Shown here: positions 16,138-24,757 of the stretch, in pieces
Layout: each line of letters starts with the position of its first letter
Position numbering within the stretch: the first letter of the stretch is position 1
Source: an uncultured Selenomonadales bacterium
Lineage (GTDB): Bacteria > Bacillota > Negativicutes > Selenomonadales > Selenomonadaceae
Length of the DNA stretch: 64,000 bases
Direction: 5' to 3'
Assembly (NCBI GenBank): GCA_947307055.1
Contig: CAMZHX010000008.1
Coordinates: forward strand, 60,069 to 124,068
Program-made: the position numbers and the translations under genes
Notes under the pieces: model-generated
What the model saw: the letters and a program-made list of their open reading frames with translations, nothing else
What the model was told of the DNA's origin: nothing
Databases searched by the model: none

Positions 16138-17391
16138 GTGTTATCCAAAGTTACAAAGGTCTACGGCGAAACGGCTTTGATAAAACTAATCGCGGTAGGT
16201 TTGGTGATAGGAATTGTTTTGGCGTTATTTGTGCCGACAGTCGTTCCGGTCATCGCGGTATTCGGCAAACTTTTCGTCAACGCACTAAAAGGCGTCGCGC
16301 CGATTTTAGTTTTCGTGCTCGTCATGAACGCAATGAGCCAAAAATCCGAATCGAACGCGACAATGAAACCGATTATTCAGCTGTACGTCATCGGAACTTT
16401 TTTGGCGTCGCTGGTAGCGGTCACGGCATCATTTTTATTCCCGACAAAATTAAAATTACAAATCGACGCTGACACGACAATCACGCCGCCCGGCGGTATC
16501 ATCGAAGTTTTGCAGAACGTCATTATGAACGTCGTCGACAACCCGATTCACGCGCTGACGACCGCAAATTACATCGGGATATTAGCTTGGGGCGTTATTA
16601 TGGGCTTAGCGTTCAGACATGCGGGCAACGAGCTCCACACAATTTTAGGCGACTTGGCTAAAGCGGTTACAAAGGTCGTGCAATGGGTTATCAGATTTGC
16701 ACCGTTCGGCATAATGGGTTTGGTTGCCGACGCGATAGCGACAAGCGGCGTCGATGCCCTCTTAGGTTACGCGAAACTTTTGACGGTACTATTGGGCGCG
16801 TTCTTCAGCGTAGCACTTATCATGAATCCTATAATAGTTTTCTTCAAGCTCGGCATAAATCCATACCCGTTAGTTTTCGCGACTCTCAAGGAGAGCGGGA
16901 TATATGCATTCTTCACGCGGTCGAGCGCGGCAAATATCCCCGTCAACATGAGCCTTTGCAAACGATTGGGCTTGAACGAGGATTTATATTCAATTTCGAT
17001 TCCTTTAGGCGCGACAATAAATATGGCAGGCGCGTCGATAACGATAGCGGTTTTGAGTTTAGCGGCGGCGCATACGCTAGGAATTTCGGTTGACATGCCG
17101 ACGGCGTTACTTTTGTGCATAATCTCGACGGTCGGGGCTTGTGGAGCATCGGGAGTTGCGGGCGGCTCGCTACTGCTTATCCCTGTAGCGTGTTCGAGTT
17201 TTGGCATTGATAACGATATTGCGATGCAAGTTGTTGGCGTAGGATTTATAATCGGCGTGTTGCAAGACTCGTGCGAAACAGCGTTGAATTCCTCTAGCGA
17301 CGCGCTTTTCACGGCAACGGCTGAATTCGCTGAGCGCAAGAAGTTAGGCACGTTGAAACCTTCGGACTTGACACCACAAGCTGAAGAATAA
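16138..17391 (+). CDS. sstT: sodium:serine/threonine symporter
   Basis: A 417-residue secondary transporter of the dicarboxylate/amino acid:cation symporter family, matching SstT, which takes up serine and threonine with Na+. It has the family's eight membrane helices and two re-entrant loops. The signatures [20 protein letters not shown] and [20 protein letters not shown] lie in the first half of the binding core, and [20 protein letters not shown] and [20 protein letters not shown] near the end. The GTG at 16138 follows GAGGAGG by eight bases. It is monocistronic, with an operator-like palindrome upstream and a strong terminator downstream. Confidence 0.93.
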   Translation: MLSKVTKVYGETALIKLIAVGLVIGIVLALFVPTVVPVIAVFGKLFVNALKGVAPILVFVLVMNAMSQKSESNATMKPIIQLYVIGTFLASLVAVTASFLFPTKLKLQIDADTTITPPGGIIEVLQNVIMNVVDNPIHALTTANYIGILAWGVIMGLAFRHAGNELHTILGDLAKAVTKVVQWVIRFAPFGIMGLVADAIATSGVDALLGYAKLLTVLLGAFFSVALIMNPIIVFFKLGINPYPLVFATLKESGIYAFFTRSSAANIPVNMSLCKRLGLNEDLYSISIPLGATINMAGASITIAVLSLAAAHTLGISVDMPTALLLCIISTVGACGASGVAGGSLLLIPVACSSFGIDNDIAMQVVGVGFIIGVLQDSCETALNSSSDALFTATAEFAERKKLGTLKPSDLTPQAEE

Positions 17392-17404
17392 ATTTCATTG
17401 CAAC

Positions 17405-17441
17405 AAAAAAACGGCTGTCGATTAGGACGGCCGATTTTTTT
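17405..17441. terminator. bidirectional terminator after sstT
   Basis: CGGCTGTC (17412-17419) pairs with GACGGCCG (17426-17433) with a 6-base loop; seven As precede and seven Ts follow. It also serves the convergent FkbM gene. Confidence 0.83.
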
Positions 17442-17447
17442 ACGCGC

Positions 17448-18614
17448 TCAAGCATTTTTGATTAGGAAAATATCTCCCAAGCTACCAATCCAATAATTTG
17501 AATTGCGATATTCCAAAAGTTTATCAATCGGGAACAAAAATTTTTTGCCTTTCATAAACGACTGAACAAAAATCCAATGAGTGTAGCCCGCCGCCTTGAG
17601 CAAAGCAATCATTTTTTCATAACGGCCGGACTTATTCCACATCATCGGATTGAATTCCATAAAGAGTGGCGCGGCGTTTTCCATGAGCAAATTTTTCGCG
17701 CCGAGCAAAACTTGCGCCTCGAATCCTTCCGTATCAATCCAGATATATTTGACTTCCTGCGCGGCGATTTTGTATTCGGCAAGGAAGGCGTCGAGCGGAA
17801 TAATTTTAATGGTCTCGGTCAGCTTATTTTCTTCACTCTTGAACAATCCGTTGCCGCCGGGATTTTTTAAATTCCTGTACATAGTCATTTCGTCGAAGGT
17901 CTCGCCCAGTCCGTAGTTTACGGCAATCGCCTTGTTGTACATGTCGTTCAGAATCAGATTGACGTGCAGGAGTTTAAAATTTTGGGCGTCGGGCTCAAAG
18001 GCGAGTAGCTTTAAATTCTGCGCAATTTTCTTTGTGAAGTAAATTCCGGTCGTGCCGATGTTCGCGCCCAAGTCGAGAAAATATCCCGCGCTGTCGTCGA
18101 CGTTGTAATATTTCTTAGCCAGCTCGTGGAAAGTTTCCATTTCATCCGCCGCAAAATTTTTGTTGTCCATGTACATTGACGCGATAACATAATCATCTTT
18201 CGACGTGGCGACATAAGAGAGCCCCTCGACGGTGCAACTGTTGTAGTTATGCCATTGCCTGTGATTGAAAAAGTTCATTGCACGATAAATATTGTCGCAC
18301 TTATCGGGCTTGAGGAGAGAATAAATAGCGGCGGGATTTTTCAGCCAGCTCGAAGTATCTTGCGCAAAAATTATGTTCTCGGTAGGGAAATTCATTGCGC
18401 GGATTGTCTTCAACATTTCCTCGAAAATTTCCCGCGTATCCTTTTCCAAAATCAAAACGTAATCCCAATCGCCGCGCAGAATAACTTCGGCTTGGTCGGG
18501 GTCGTCGGGACGGAGCGTGCGGATAATCTCAACGTCTTGCTTCAAAAATTGTTTAATCCACTTCGCGCCGTGCCCTGTATAATCCCAAAGCACAACTTTA
18601 AATGCTTGTCCCAT
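17448..18614 (-). CDS. FkbM-family SAM-dependent methyltransferase
   Basis: A 388-residue protein. The C-terminal ~240 residues are an FkbM-type O-methyltransferase: the SAM loop FLDLGANIGTTGIYFTKK, the acidic LLAFEPDAQNF, and IWIDTEGFEAQVLLGAKNLL, with a MEFNPMMW segment. The N-terminal ~150 residues form a separate small domain (KVVLWDYTGHGAKWIKQFL, then YVLILEKDTREIF) as found in proteins that modify glycans or glycosylated flagellin, but its role here is unknown. The ATG has GGGG and AAGGA a few bases before. It follows ftsZ by 12 bases, so it may be read from the divisome operon. Substrate not predictable. Confidence 0.85.
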   Translation of the reverse strand: MGQAFKVVLWDYTGHGAKWIKQFLKQDVEIIRTLRPDDPDQAEVILRGDWDYVLILEKDTREIFEEMLKTIRAMNFPTENIIFAQDTSSWLKNPAAIYSLLKPDKCDNIYRAMNFFNHRQWHNYNSCTVEGLSYVATSKDDYVIASMYMDNKNFAADEMETFHELAKKYYNVDDSAGYFLDLGANIGTTGIYFTKKIAQNLKLLAFEPDAQNFKLLHVNLILNDMYNKAIAVNYGLGETFDEMTMYRNLKNPGGNGLFKSEENKLTETIKIIPLDAFLAEYKIAAQEVKYIWIDTEGFEAQVLLGAKNLLMENAAPLFMEFNPMMWNKSGRYEKMIALLKAAGYTHWIFVQSFMKGKKFLFPIDKLLEYRNSNYWIGSLGDIFLIKNA

Positions 18615-18626
18615 ATTCCTTACCCC

Positions 18627-19778
18627 TTACTTCCTTGTTCTCATCCAGGGCGGTATATCGATTAGGTCGGGCGGGTTGCGCGGCGTGTTATTGAAGGGCG
18701 CGTTGAAAGTGCCGAACGGCGATTGCCTTAAGGTATCGCGAGCGCGTGCCGGTTCGGGCGATTCTTCCTTCAAAGTCGGGCGGACGGGTTCGGGCTGACT
18801 GATTTCTTCTTCCTCTTCCTCCTCGTCGAAGCGCGTAGCAATGACCGTGACGCTGACTTTATCGCCTAAAGATTCGTCGACGCTCACGCCCCAAATAATT
18901 TCGGCGTCGGGGTGCGCGGCCTCTTGGACGGTCGTTGACGCCTCGTTGACTTCCATCATTGACAGCGAATCGGTTGCGCCCATGATGTTTAGCAGCACGC
19001 CGCGAGCACCTTGCAAACTTGTTTCGAGCAGCGGAGAATCAATCGCGGCTTTAACGGCGTCGACGGTCGCATTTTCTCCGGACGCCTCGCCGATACCCAT
19101 AAGAGCCGAGCCGGCATTGCTCATAATCGATTTGACGTCCGCGAAGTCGAGATTGACAAGTCCAGGCACCGCGATTAAATCTGAAATGCCCTTGACGCCT
19201 TGCCGCAAAATATCATCGGCGATTATGAAAGCTTGATTCACCGGCGTTTTTTTGTCGACGACTTGGAGCAGGCGGTCATTCGGGATAGTTATAATTGTGT
19301 CGACGTTGCGCTTTAGATTCTCAATGCCGATGTCGGCATTTTTTTTGCGCTTAGGACCTTCAAAGGTAAACGGGCGAGTCACGACCCCGACAGTCAACGC
19401 GCCGATTTCCCTAGCGCATTGCGCAACCACAGGAGCCGCGCCGGTTCCTGTGCCGCCGCCCATGCCCGCCGTTATGAAAACCATATCCGAGCCGCGCAGA
19501 GCGTTGATAATGTCTTCGCGACTTTCCATAGCGGCTTTCTCGCCGATTTCGGGACGAGCACCCGCGCCCAGCCCGCGAGTTAATTTTTCGCCAATTTGCA
19601 TACGTTTAGGAGCCAACGCGTTGAGAAGGGCTTGGGCGTCGGTGTTGACCGCGATAAACTCCACGCCCTCCAAGCCCAACGAAATCATTCGGTTGACAGC
19701 ATTATTGCCGCCGCCGCCGACCCCGATAACTTTAATCTTCGCGAATTGGTCTAAAGTGTTGTCGTCTAATTCAAACAC
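18627..19778 (-). CDS. ftsZ: cell division protein FtsZ
   Basis: A 383-residue tubulin-like GTPase that forms the division ring. It has [18 protein letters not shown], the tubulin signature [13 protein letters not shown], and FNRNVDT-equivalent [16 protein letters not shown]. The globular part ends near 315. A variable Glu/Pro-rich linker ([16 protein letters not shown]) leads to the C-terminal peptide [10 protein letters not shown] that binds FtsA and SepF-type partners. The start is a GTG at 19778, nine bases after GGAGG. Upstream lie sbp and the DUF881 gene on the same strand, a common Firmicutes arrangement, with a palindromic repeat element in the gap. Confidence 0.97.
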   Translation of the reverse strand: MFELDDNTLDQFAKIKVIGVGGGGNNAVNRMISLGLEGVEFIAVNTDAQALLNALAPKRMQIGEKLTRGLGAGARPEIGEKAAMESREDIINALRGSDMVFITAGMGGGTGTGAAPVVAQCAREIGALTVGVVTRPFTFEGPKRKKNADIGIENLKRNVDTIITIPNDRLLQVVDKKTPVNQAFIIADDILRQGVKGISDLIAVPGLVNLDFADVKSIMSNAGSALMGIGEASGENATVDAVKAAIDSPLLETSLQGARGVLLNIMGATDSLSMMEVNEASTTVQEAAHPDAEIIWGVSVDESLGDKVSVTVIATRFDEEEEEEEISQPEPVRPTLKEESPEPARARDTLRQSPFGTFNAPFNNTPRNPPDLIDIPPWMRTRK

Positions 19779-19900
19779 ACTCTCAGTCCTCCATAAATTT
19801 TATTCAAGAATTCCTCTGCGGAAAATTTTCTTCAAACTATCCTTAGGCATTCTACCATATAATTTTCAGTTGCGAAAGACTTAGCGTCATAAAATTTTCA

Positions 19901-19977
19901 GGGAGAAGGGAAATGGGAAATGGGAAAAGTCAAAACCTTATCCCTCCTCTTTTCCCTTCTCCCGTTTCCATTTTCCC
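19901..19977. repeat. palindromic repeat element, GGGAAAT 7-base arms with fixed core (copy 1)
   Basis: Left arm GGGAGAA-GGGAAAT-GGGAAAT-GGGAAAA, then a core of the form AGTC-AAAACCTTATCCCT, then a right arm with the inverse units (CCCTTCT, CCC..). The same element, inverted and about 85-90 percent alike by eye, lies at 28378-28455. The right arm encodes the C-terminal residues of the sbp product. Confidence 0.75.
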
Positions 19978-20303
19978 TTGCTCAGCAAATACCTACGAAG
20001 TCCCGCGAGGTTTTTAAAAATCCTGAAGCCGAAGACCAATAGCGCGACGTAATACAAATCAATGCCGAGCTTGTCGCCGATAAAAACTAGGAACGCCGCA
20101 AAAAGCGCATTAGTTATAAAGCCCGTGATAAAAACCGTGTCGCTGAAATGTTCGTTGACAGCCGCCCGCAATCCGCCAAAAACCGCATCGAGCGCGACGA
20201 GCAATACCACCGTAAATAATTTCGTGTAGGCTCCGGTTATGGTGATTGGGAACAGGCAGCCGACCACGATTCCCAAAATCAATCCGATTAAAGCTTTCGT
20301 CAT
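19938..20303 (-). CDS. sbp: small basic protein Sbp (DUF1290 family)
   Basis: A 121-residue membrane protein with three to four hydrophobic helices (ALIGLILGIVVGCLFP, LFTVVLLVALDAVFGGLRAA, VFITGFITNALFAAFLVFIG, then DLYYVALLVFGFRIFKNLA). DUF1290 genes sit between DUF881 and ftsZ in many Firmicutes and Actinobacteria; the exact role is not known. The ATG overlaps the DUF881 stop by four bases. The last ~13 residues (KGKWKREKGKEEG) are encoded by the right arm of the GGGAAAT-type repeat element, so this lysine-rich tail is probably not a native part of the fold. Confidence 0.88.
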   Translation of the reverse strand: MTKALIGLILGIVVGCLFPITITGAYTKLFTVVLLVALDAVFGGLRAAVNEHFSDTVFITGFITNALFAAFLVFIGDKLGIDLYYVALLVFGFRIFKNLAGLRRYLLSKGKWKREKGKEEG

Positions 20304-20989
20304 AAATTTTCCTCGATAACTTTTGAATGAGTTCGTTTGAAAGTTCCTTTGTAGGGCGGAATGTAAACGTCGTCGGCGGTCGAGACTTCGAGCTGAATCC
20401 CCCAGACTTGCAGAGTTTCAGCGACGCCCCCGCGCATTTTTATCGCGTTCTCCAGAGATTTTTTATCGCCGACAGCTTTTATCTCGTAAGGCGCGGCACT
20501 GCGAACATTATTAACAGAGAGCGTCGGTCCCGCGCAACGAATTTCGCTTATCGCGGTGAGTCGTTGCTCGTTTATGGAAATAGCTTCTGCGCCCGCCGCT
20601 CGAAGTTCATTTATCACGCGCAAAATATCATCGTCGTGAATCAGGTAGAGATTGGGATTTTCGCCCGACTTAGCGGCGCGGGTGCTGTCGTCCATTTTTA
20701 TTATAACGCCCTCGCCGGAAAGAGCCGTCACGCAAGCTCTGAACTTCAACTCCGAAATGAATTCGCGATTGGTAGCGGCTTCCGATTCCTGCTTCAAAAG
20801 TTCGAGTTGCGTTTCTAGTTCGTCGCGCTCCTCTTCCAGCTGAATCAATCGACCGGCTAATTCTTCGACACGCTGATTCGGTAGAGTATTTTTAGCGTCG
20901 TGAACTTGACGGAATTGCACGGCGAGCATAAACCCGATAATCATGCAGACAAAAGTTATCGACCAGCCGCCGCGAGTAAATTTACTCAT
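20300..20989 (-). CDS. DUF881-family membrane-anchored protein
   Basis: A 229-residue protein with one N-terminal transmembrane helix (ITFVCMIIGFMLAVQF), a coiled coil (about 35-75, EELAGRLIQLEEERDELETQ), and an extracytoplasmic DUF881 domain with ALSGEGVIIKMDDST, IHDDDILRVINELRAAGAEA, SINEQRL and CAGPTLSVN. The family is linked to the division and cell wall region but has no proven activity. The ATG at 20989 has GGAGG six bases before it; eight earlier codons are open but lack a site. First gene of DUF881-sbp-ftsZ, transcribed from a promoter that shares its -35 with the rplI promoter. Confidence 0.88.
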   Translation of the reverse strand: MSKFTRGGWSITFVCMIIGFMLAVQFRQVHDAKNTLPNQRVEELAGRLIQLEEERDELETQLELLKQESEAATNREFISELKFRACVTALSGEGVIIKMDDSTRAAKSGENPNLYLIHDDDILRVINELRAAGAEAISINEQRLTAISEIRCAGPTLSVNNVRSAAPYEIKAVGDKKSLENAIKMRGGVAETLQVWGIQLEVSTADDVYIPPYKGTFKRTHSKVIEENL

Positions 20990-21011
20990 GACGCGCCTCC
21001 TTTTTTTGCGC

Positions 21012-21040
21012 ATTATAAGCGACCGCCTTTTTATTTACAA
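21012..21040 (-). promoter_or_regulatory. promoter of DUF881-sbp-ftsZ
   Basis: On the - strand: TTGTAA (21035-21040) and a perfect TATAAT (21012-21017) with a 17-base spacer. The -35 overlaps that of the divergent rplI promoter. Confidence 0.7.
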
Positions 21041-21062
21041 GCCGCCCGATTTTTGATAGACT
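21034..21062 (+). promoter_or_regulatory. promoter of rplI-lonC
   Basis: TTTACA (21034-21039) and TAGACT (21057-21062), spacer 17 bases, back to back with the DUF881 promoter. Confidence 0.6.
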
Positions 21063-21091
21063 TGCGCGAGAAAATTTTTGGAGGGATTGAA

Positions 21092-21538
21092 ATGAAAGTT
21101 ATCCTGCAAGAGGACGTTAAAAAAGTCGGGGCAAAGGGCGAAGTCGTGGAAGTTTCGGACGGCTACGGGCGCAATTATCTTTTGCCTAGAAAATTGGCGG
21201 TCGAGGCTAACGTTGCTAACTTAAACTCGGCTAAAGTCAAAGCGGAAAATAAAGCTCGCAAGGCTCGGCAGGAGGCGGACGAAGCTAAACTTTTGGGCGC
21301 ACAGCTCGAAAAAATTTCCGTTAAAATCTCTGTGCGCATCGGCAAGGACGGAAAACTTTTCGGCTCGGTGAGCGGCTCGGACGTTTCAAAGGCTCTCAAG
21401 GAAAATCATTCGCTAAACGTCGACAAGCGCAAAATTTCTATTCAAGGCAATGTGACCGGCGCGGGCATTTACGACGCAATTATCAAACTGCACCCCGAAG
21501 TTACGACGAAAATTAAGTTGGAAGTTGTAGAGGGATAA
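21092..21538 (+). CDS. rplI: 50S ribosomal protein L9
   Basis: A 148-residue L9. The N-terminal rRNA-binding domain begins MKVILQEDVKKVGAKGEVVE and has DGYGRNYLLPRKLA. A long connecting helix (LNSAKVKAENKARKARQEAD) leads to the C-terminal domain with GKDGKLFGSVSGSDVSKAL. Length is normal. The ATG at 21092 follows GGAGGG by six bases; the earlier open frame overlaps the divergent gene and is not translated. The lonC start follows two bases after the stop. Confidence 0.96.
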   Translation: MKVILQEDVKKVGAKGEVVEVSDGYGRNYLLPRKLAVEANVANLNSAKVKAENKARKARQEADEAKLLGAQLEKISVKISVRIGKDGKLFGSVSGSDVSKALKENHSLNVDKRKISIQGNVTGAGIYDAIIKLHPEVTTKIKLEVVEG

Positions 21539-21540
21539 AT

Positions 21541-23619
21541 TTGTTTAAGAAATTTTTTGGAGCAATCAATCGGGCGGTCGGCGGTGATAAAAATGTTTTG
21601 CCGCCCCTGCCTCATCACGAAACGGAAACTGATCGAGAAATCGCCGCGCTTTATGCAATTTTGGTTGACGTCATGGGCTCAGATAGATTAGTTTTGCAGG
21701 CGGGCAAAATGGACGCGCTCCGCTATATGCGTTCGCCCGACCCGTCAGAAAGAGTCCTTGCGCTCCGCCGAATCCTAGAAGAAAATCCAACGCTTTCGCC
21801 GCCGCCTAAGCCCTCCGAGATTCAAGAGCAACTAATTTATCTTTCCGAGCTAATCGCGGACATAATGGCGCGGCGGCAGGTAGAAGACAAAATCGAGCGC
21901 AAAATTTCCGAGAAAATGGAAAAGGATCATCAAGAGTACGTCAAAGATATTCGTATGCAAGTCTTGCGGGACGAGAAATCGGAGGAGACACCGCACGATA
22001 AGCAAAAGCGCGAAGAACTTCAACAGCTCGAAGAAATTCATTTGACGCAATCGGTTATGGAACTTCTGCGTCCGCAATCGCTAGAAGAAATCGTCGGGCA
22101 GGAACGCGCAGTTAAATCGTTGCGCTCAAAACTCGCCTCGCCCTACCCGCAACATTTGATTTTGTACGGACCGCCAGGCGTCGGCAAAACTACAGCGGCG
22201 CGACTTGTCCTGGAGGCGGTGCGCGGTACGGAGCTAAGCCCCTTTGATAAAGACGCGCCTTTCATTGAGACTGACGGCACAACTTTGCGCTGGGATCCGC
22301 GCGACGTGACTAATCCGCTATTAGGCTCGGTGCACGACCCGATTTATCAGGGCGCACAACGTCAACTTGCTGAAAGCGGAATTCCCGAACCTAAGCCCGG
22401 ACTTGTCACGGACGCGCACGGCGGCATTTTGTTTATCGACGAGATTGGCGAAATGGATATTATGTTGCAGAACAAGTTGCTGAAAGTTTTGGAAGATAAG
22501 CGCGTTTTCTTCGAGTCGAGCTACTACGACCCCACTGACGAAAGGGTTCCGCCCTATGTCAAAATGTTATTCGAGAACGGTGCGCCCGCTGATTTTGTCC
22601 TAATCGGCGCGACGACTCGTGATGCCTCGTCGATAAATCCGGCGTTGCGTTCGCGCTGTGCTGAAATTTATTTCGAGCCGTTGACGCCCGCGCATATAGT
22701 TGACATTGTTAATAACGCCGCGCAGAAACTTAACGTCGAACTTGAAGACGGGCTAGCCGAAACCATCAGCGAATACACTATTGAGGGGCGCAAGGCGATT
22801 AACATTCTGGCCGACGCCTACAGCCTTGCGCTTGACCGCGACGAGGAAAAAGTTTTGAAGTTCGACCGCCCGATTAAAATCGAAAAGCGCGATGTTTACG
22901 AGGTCGCGCAAGTCAGCCGGCTTTATCAATTCGTCACTAAAAAGGCATCAAGTAAGGCGACGGTCGGGCATATCTTCGGGCTTGGTGTGAGCGGGTTTAT
23001 CGGCTCGGTGATTGAAATTGAAGCGGTCGTTTTCCCTGCCGAAAAGGGAAAGGGCACAATTCGATTCAACGAGACGGCGGGTTCTATGGCAAAGGATTCT
23101 GTTTTCAATGCGGCGAGTGTTTTACGTCAGACCACCGGCAAGGATATTCACGACTTCGACGTTCACATAAACGTTATCGGCGGCGGCAACATTGACGGAC
23201 CCAGCGCGGGCACGGCGATTTTAGCGGCGTTGGTGAGCGCGGTCACTGGCAAAAAGATTCGGCAGGACGTGGCAGTCACGGGCGAAATTTCTTTGCAAGG
23301 AAAAGTTCGACCGGTCGGCGGCGTTTTTGAGAAGGCTTACGGCGCAAAGCAAGCGGGCATTAAAACTTTGGTTATCCCGAAGGAAAATGCTAAAGACATT
23401 CCGAAAGGTCACTTAGGTTTGAAAATTTTCGCGGTCGAGACGGCAGAAGAAGCTTTTGCAAAAATTTTTGCGGAGGAAGTTTCAACCGATAAAAAATCTG
23501 CGCGGAAGAAATCGCCGACTAAAAAACTTTCACTGACGAAGGACGAGCAAATAAAAAAAATCTCCGCTACGAAAGTCACGCCCGAAGAATTGGAAATGCT
23601 GATAGCAACTAAGGAGTGA
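21541..23619 (+). CDS. lonC: ATP-dependent Lon-family protease (LonB/LonC type)
   Basis: A 692-residue AAA+ serine protease without the classical Lon N-terminal substrate domain. Residues ~1-175 are a helical, charged region with a coiled coil. The AAA+ module has Walker A GPPGVGKTT (210-218), Walker B GGILFIDEIGEM and a sensor RSRCAEIYF. The C-terminal S16 protease domain has the catalytic Ser555 in DGPSAGTA and Lys598 (GGVFEK), 43 residues apart as in Lon. A lysine-rich tail follows. It may degrade unfolded or regulatory proteins in the cytoplasm. Start TTG at 21541, six bases after GAGGG. The order rplI-lonC is known from related Firmicutes. The lonB/lonC choice rests on domain layout only. 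Confidence 0.88.
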   Translation: MFKKFFGAINRAVGGDKNVLPPLPHHETETDREIAALYAILVDVMGSDRLVLQAGKMDALRYMRSPDPSERVLALRRILEENPTLSPPPKPSEIQEQLIYLSELIADIMARRQVEDKIERKISEKMEKDHQEYVKDIRMQVLRDEKSEETPHDKQKREELQQLEEIHLTQSVMELLRPQSLEEIVGQERAVKSLRSKLASPYPQHLILYGPPGVGKTTAARLVLEAVRGTELSPFDKDAPFIETDGTTLRWDPRDVTNPLLGSVHDPIYQGAQRQLAESGIPEPKPGLVTDAHGGILFIDEIGEMDIMLQNKLLKVLEDKRVFFESSYYDPTDERVPPYVKMLFENGAPADFVLIGATTRDASSINPALRSRCAEIYFEPLTPAHIVDIVNNAAQKLNVELEDGLAETISEYTIEGRKAINILADAYSLALDRDEEKVLKFDRPIKIEKRDVYEVAQVSRLYQFVTKKASSKATVGHIFGLGVSGFIGSVIEIEAVVFPAEKGKGTIRFNETAGSMAKDSVFNAASVLRQTTGKDIHDFDVHINVIGGGNIDGPSAGTAILAALVSAVTGKKIRQDVAVTGEISLQGKVRPVGGVFEKAYGAKQAGIKTLVIPKENAKDIPKGHLGLKIFAVETAEEAFAKIFAEEVSTDKKSARKKSPTKKLSLTKDEQIKKISATKVTPEELEMLIATKE

Positions 23620-23624
23620 TTAAA

Positions 23625-24752
23625 TTGGAAATTCCTGCCGTTTCGATTATCATTCCTATGTTCAACGTGGAAAAATATATCGGCGAATTGTTAGATAGCA
23701 TTTTAGCGCAAACGTTTCAAGATTTTGAAGTTATCGTGGTCGACGACTGCTCAACTGATAACTCCGTCGCGATTGTCAAAGATTACGCGCCAAAGTTCAA
23801 CGGACGATTGACTTTGATTAGTACGCAAAAAAATTCGGGCAGTCCTGCTAAGCCGAGTAATCTTGGAATAGCTTTTTCACGCGGCGAATATCTGTTTTTC
23901 CTTGACGATGACGACGCAATTACGCCAACGGCTCTTGAAGAATTTTATCCCGTTGCAAAGAAATTTGATGCTGATGTCGTTACTTGCGAAAAATTTTACA
24001 ACGTGCCCGATAAATTTTGGAATGACGCTGAATTTAGGAGGCAACTTAAGCCCTGCAGTTATCAACGTGGCGGCTTCGTGACGGAACCAACTTTTCTCAC
24101 TAATGACTTATCCGAGCGCGTGAAAAATTTTCTTGACCAAAAATTTTTATGGCCGCTCTGGACAAAAATCCTAAAAAGAGATTTCCTGACGATAAATAAA
24201 GTCCGCTTTGCCCCTTGCATAGTCTCCGACTTAATCTTTACAACTTGCCTTATCTTTTCTGCCGAAAAATGGTTGCGCGTCCCCAATGTGATTAATTATT
24301 GGCGAGCTCGTGAAGATTCTTTTTCGAACTCGAAAAAAGATTTTAGAAAACATCTGCACACATATTCCCAAGCTCTGGTGACGGGCTTTAATCATCTTGA
24401 TAATTTTTTGAGCTACTTGAACTTTTTCCAGCAAAATCCAGACATGAAATATCTTGTCCTTAAAGTTTATGTTGAACATATAGTATCCTTGTATTTCTCT
24501 AAACTTTATTTGCAAATTCCTTCGGACGAGCTCTATGATAAGCTGGTTATATTTGATGAAATTTTTAGGAAGGAATTCGCCGGAGATAATGCCGCGTTGA
24601 CGGCGCATATTTTTAATTTTTGGAATGTTTATCGAGAAGAGCTAATTCGGGCGCAAAGACGCATTAAGGATTTGGAAAACCTTATGCGAGAAAACAAAGC
24701 TTATATTGCGGAGCTGGAAAACTTTATAATAAATCAGCTGAATAAGGAGTGA
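23625..24752 (+). CDS. GT2-family glycosyltransferase
   Basis: A 375-residue glycosyltransferase with a GT-A fold. The N-terminal catalytic domain shows VSIIIPMFNVEKYIGELLDS, VIVVDDCSTDNSV (nucleotide-sugar binding), GEYLFFLDDDD (metal-binding acidic motif) and a later WPLWTKILKRDFL. The C-terminal ~150 residues are helical, ending in a coiled coil (QRRIKDLENLMRENKAYIAE). It should add a sugar to a surface glycan or protein at the cytoplasmic face of the membrane; the sugar cannot be told. TTG at 23625 is chosen because AAGGAG lies eight bases before; a GTG nine bases earlier sits inside that site and overlaps the lonC stop. Follows lonC directly. Confidence 0.85.
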   Translation: MEIPAVSIIIPMFNVEKYIGELLDSILAQTFQDFEVIVVDDCSTDNSVAIVKDYAPKFNGRLTLISTQKNSGSPAKPSNLGIAFSRGEYLFFLDDDDAITPTALEEFYPVAKKFDADVVTCEKFYNVPDKFWNDAEFRRQLKPCSYQRGGFVTEPTFLTNDLSERVKNFLDQKFLWPLWTKILKRDFLTINKVRFAPCIVSDLIFTTCLIFSAEKWLRVPNVINYWRAREDSFSNSKKDFRKHLHTYSQALVTGFNHLDNFLSYLNFFQQNPDMKYLVLKVYVEHIVSLYFSKLYLQIPSDELYDKLVIFDEIFRKEFAGDNAALTAHIFNFWNVYREELIRAQRRIKDLENLMRENKAYIAELENFIINQLNKE

Positions 24753-24757
24753 TTTGA

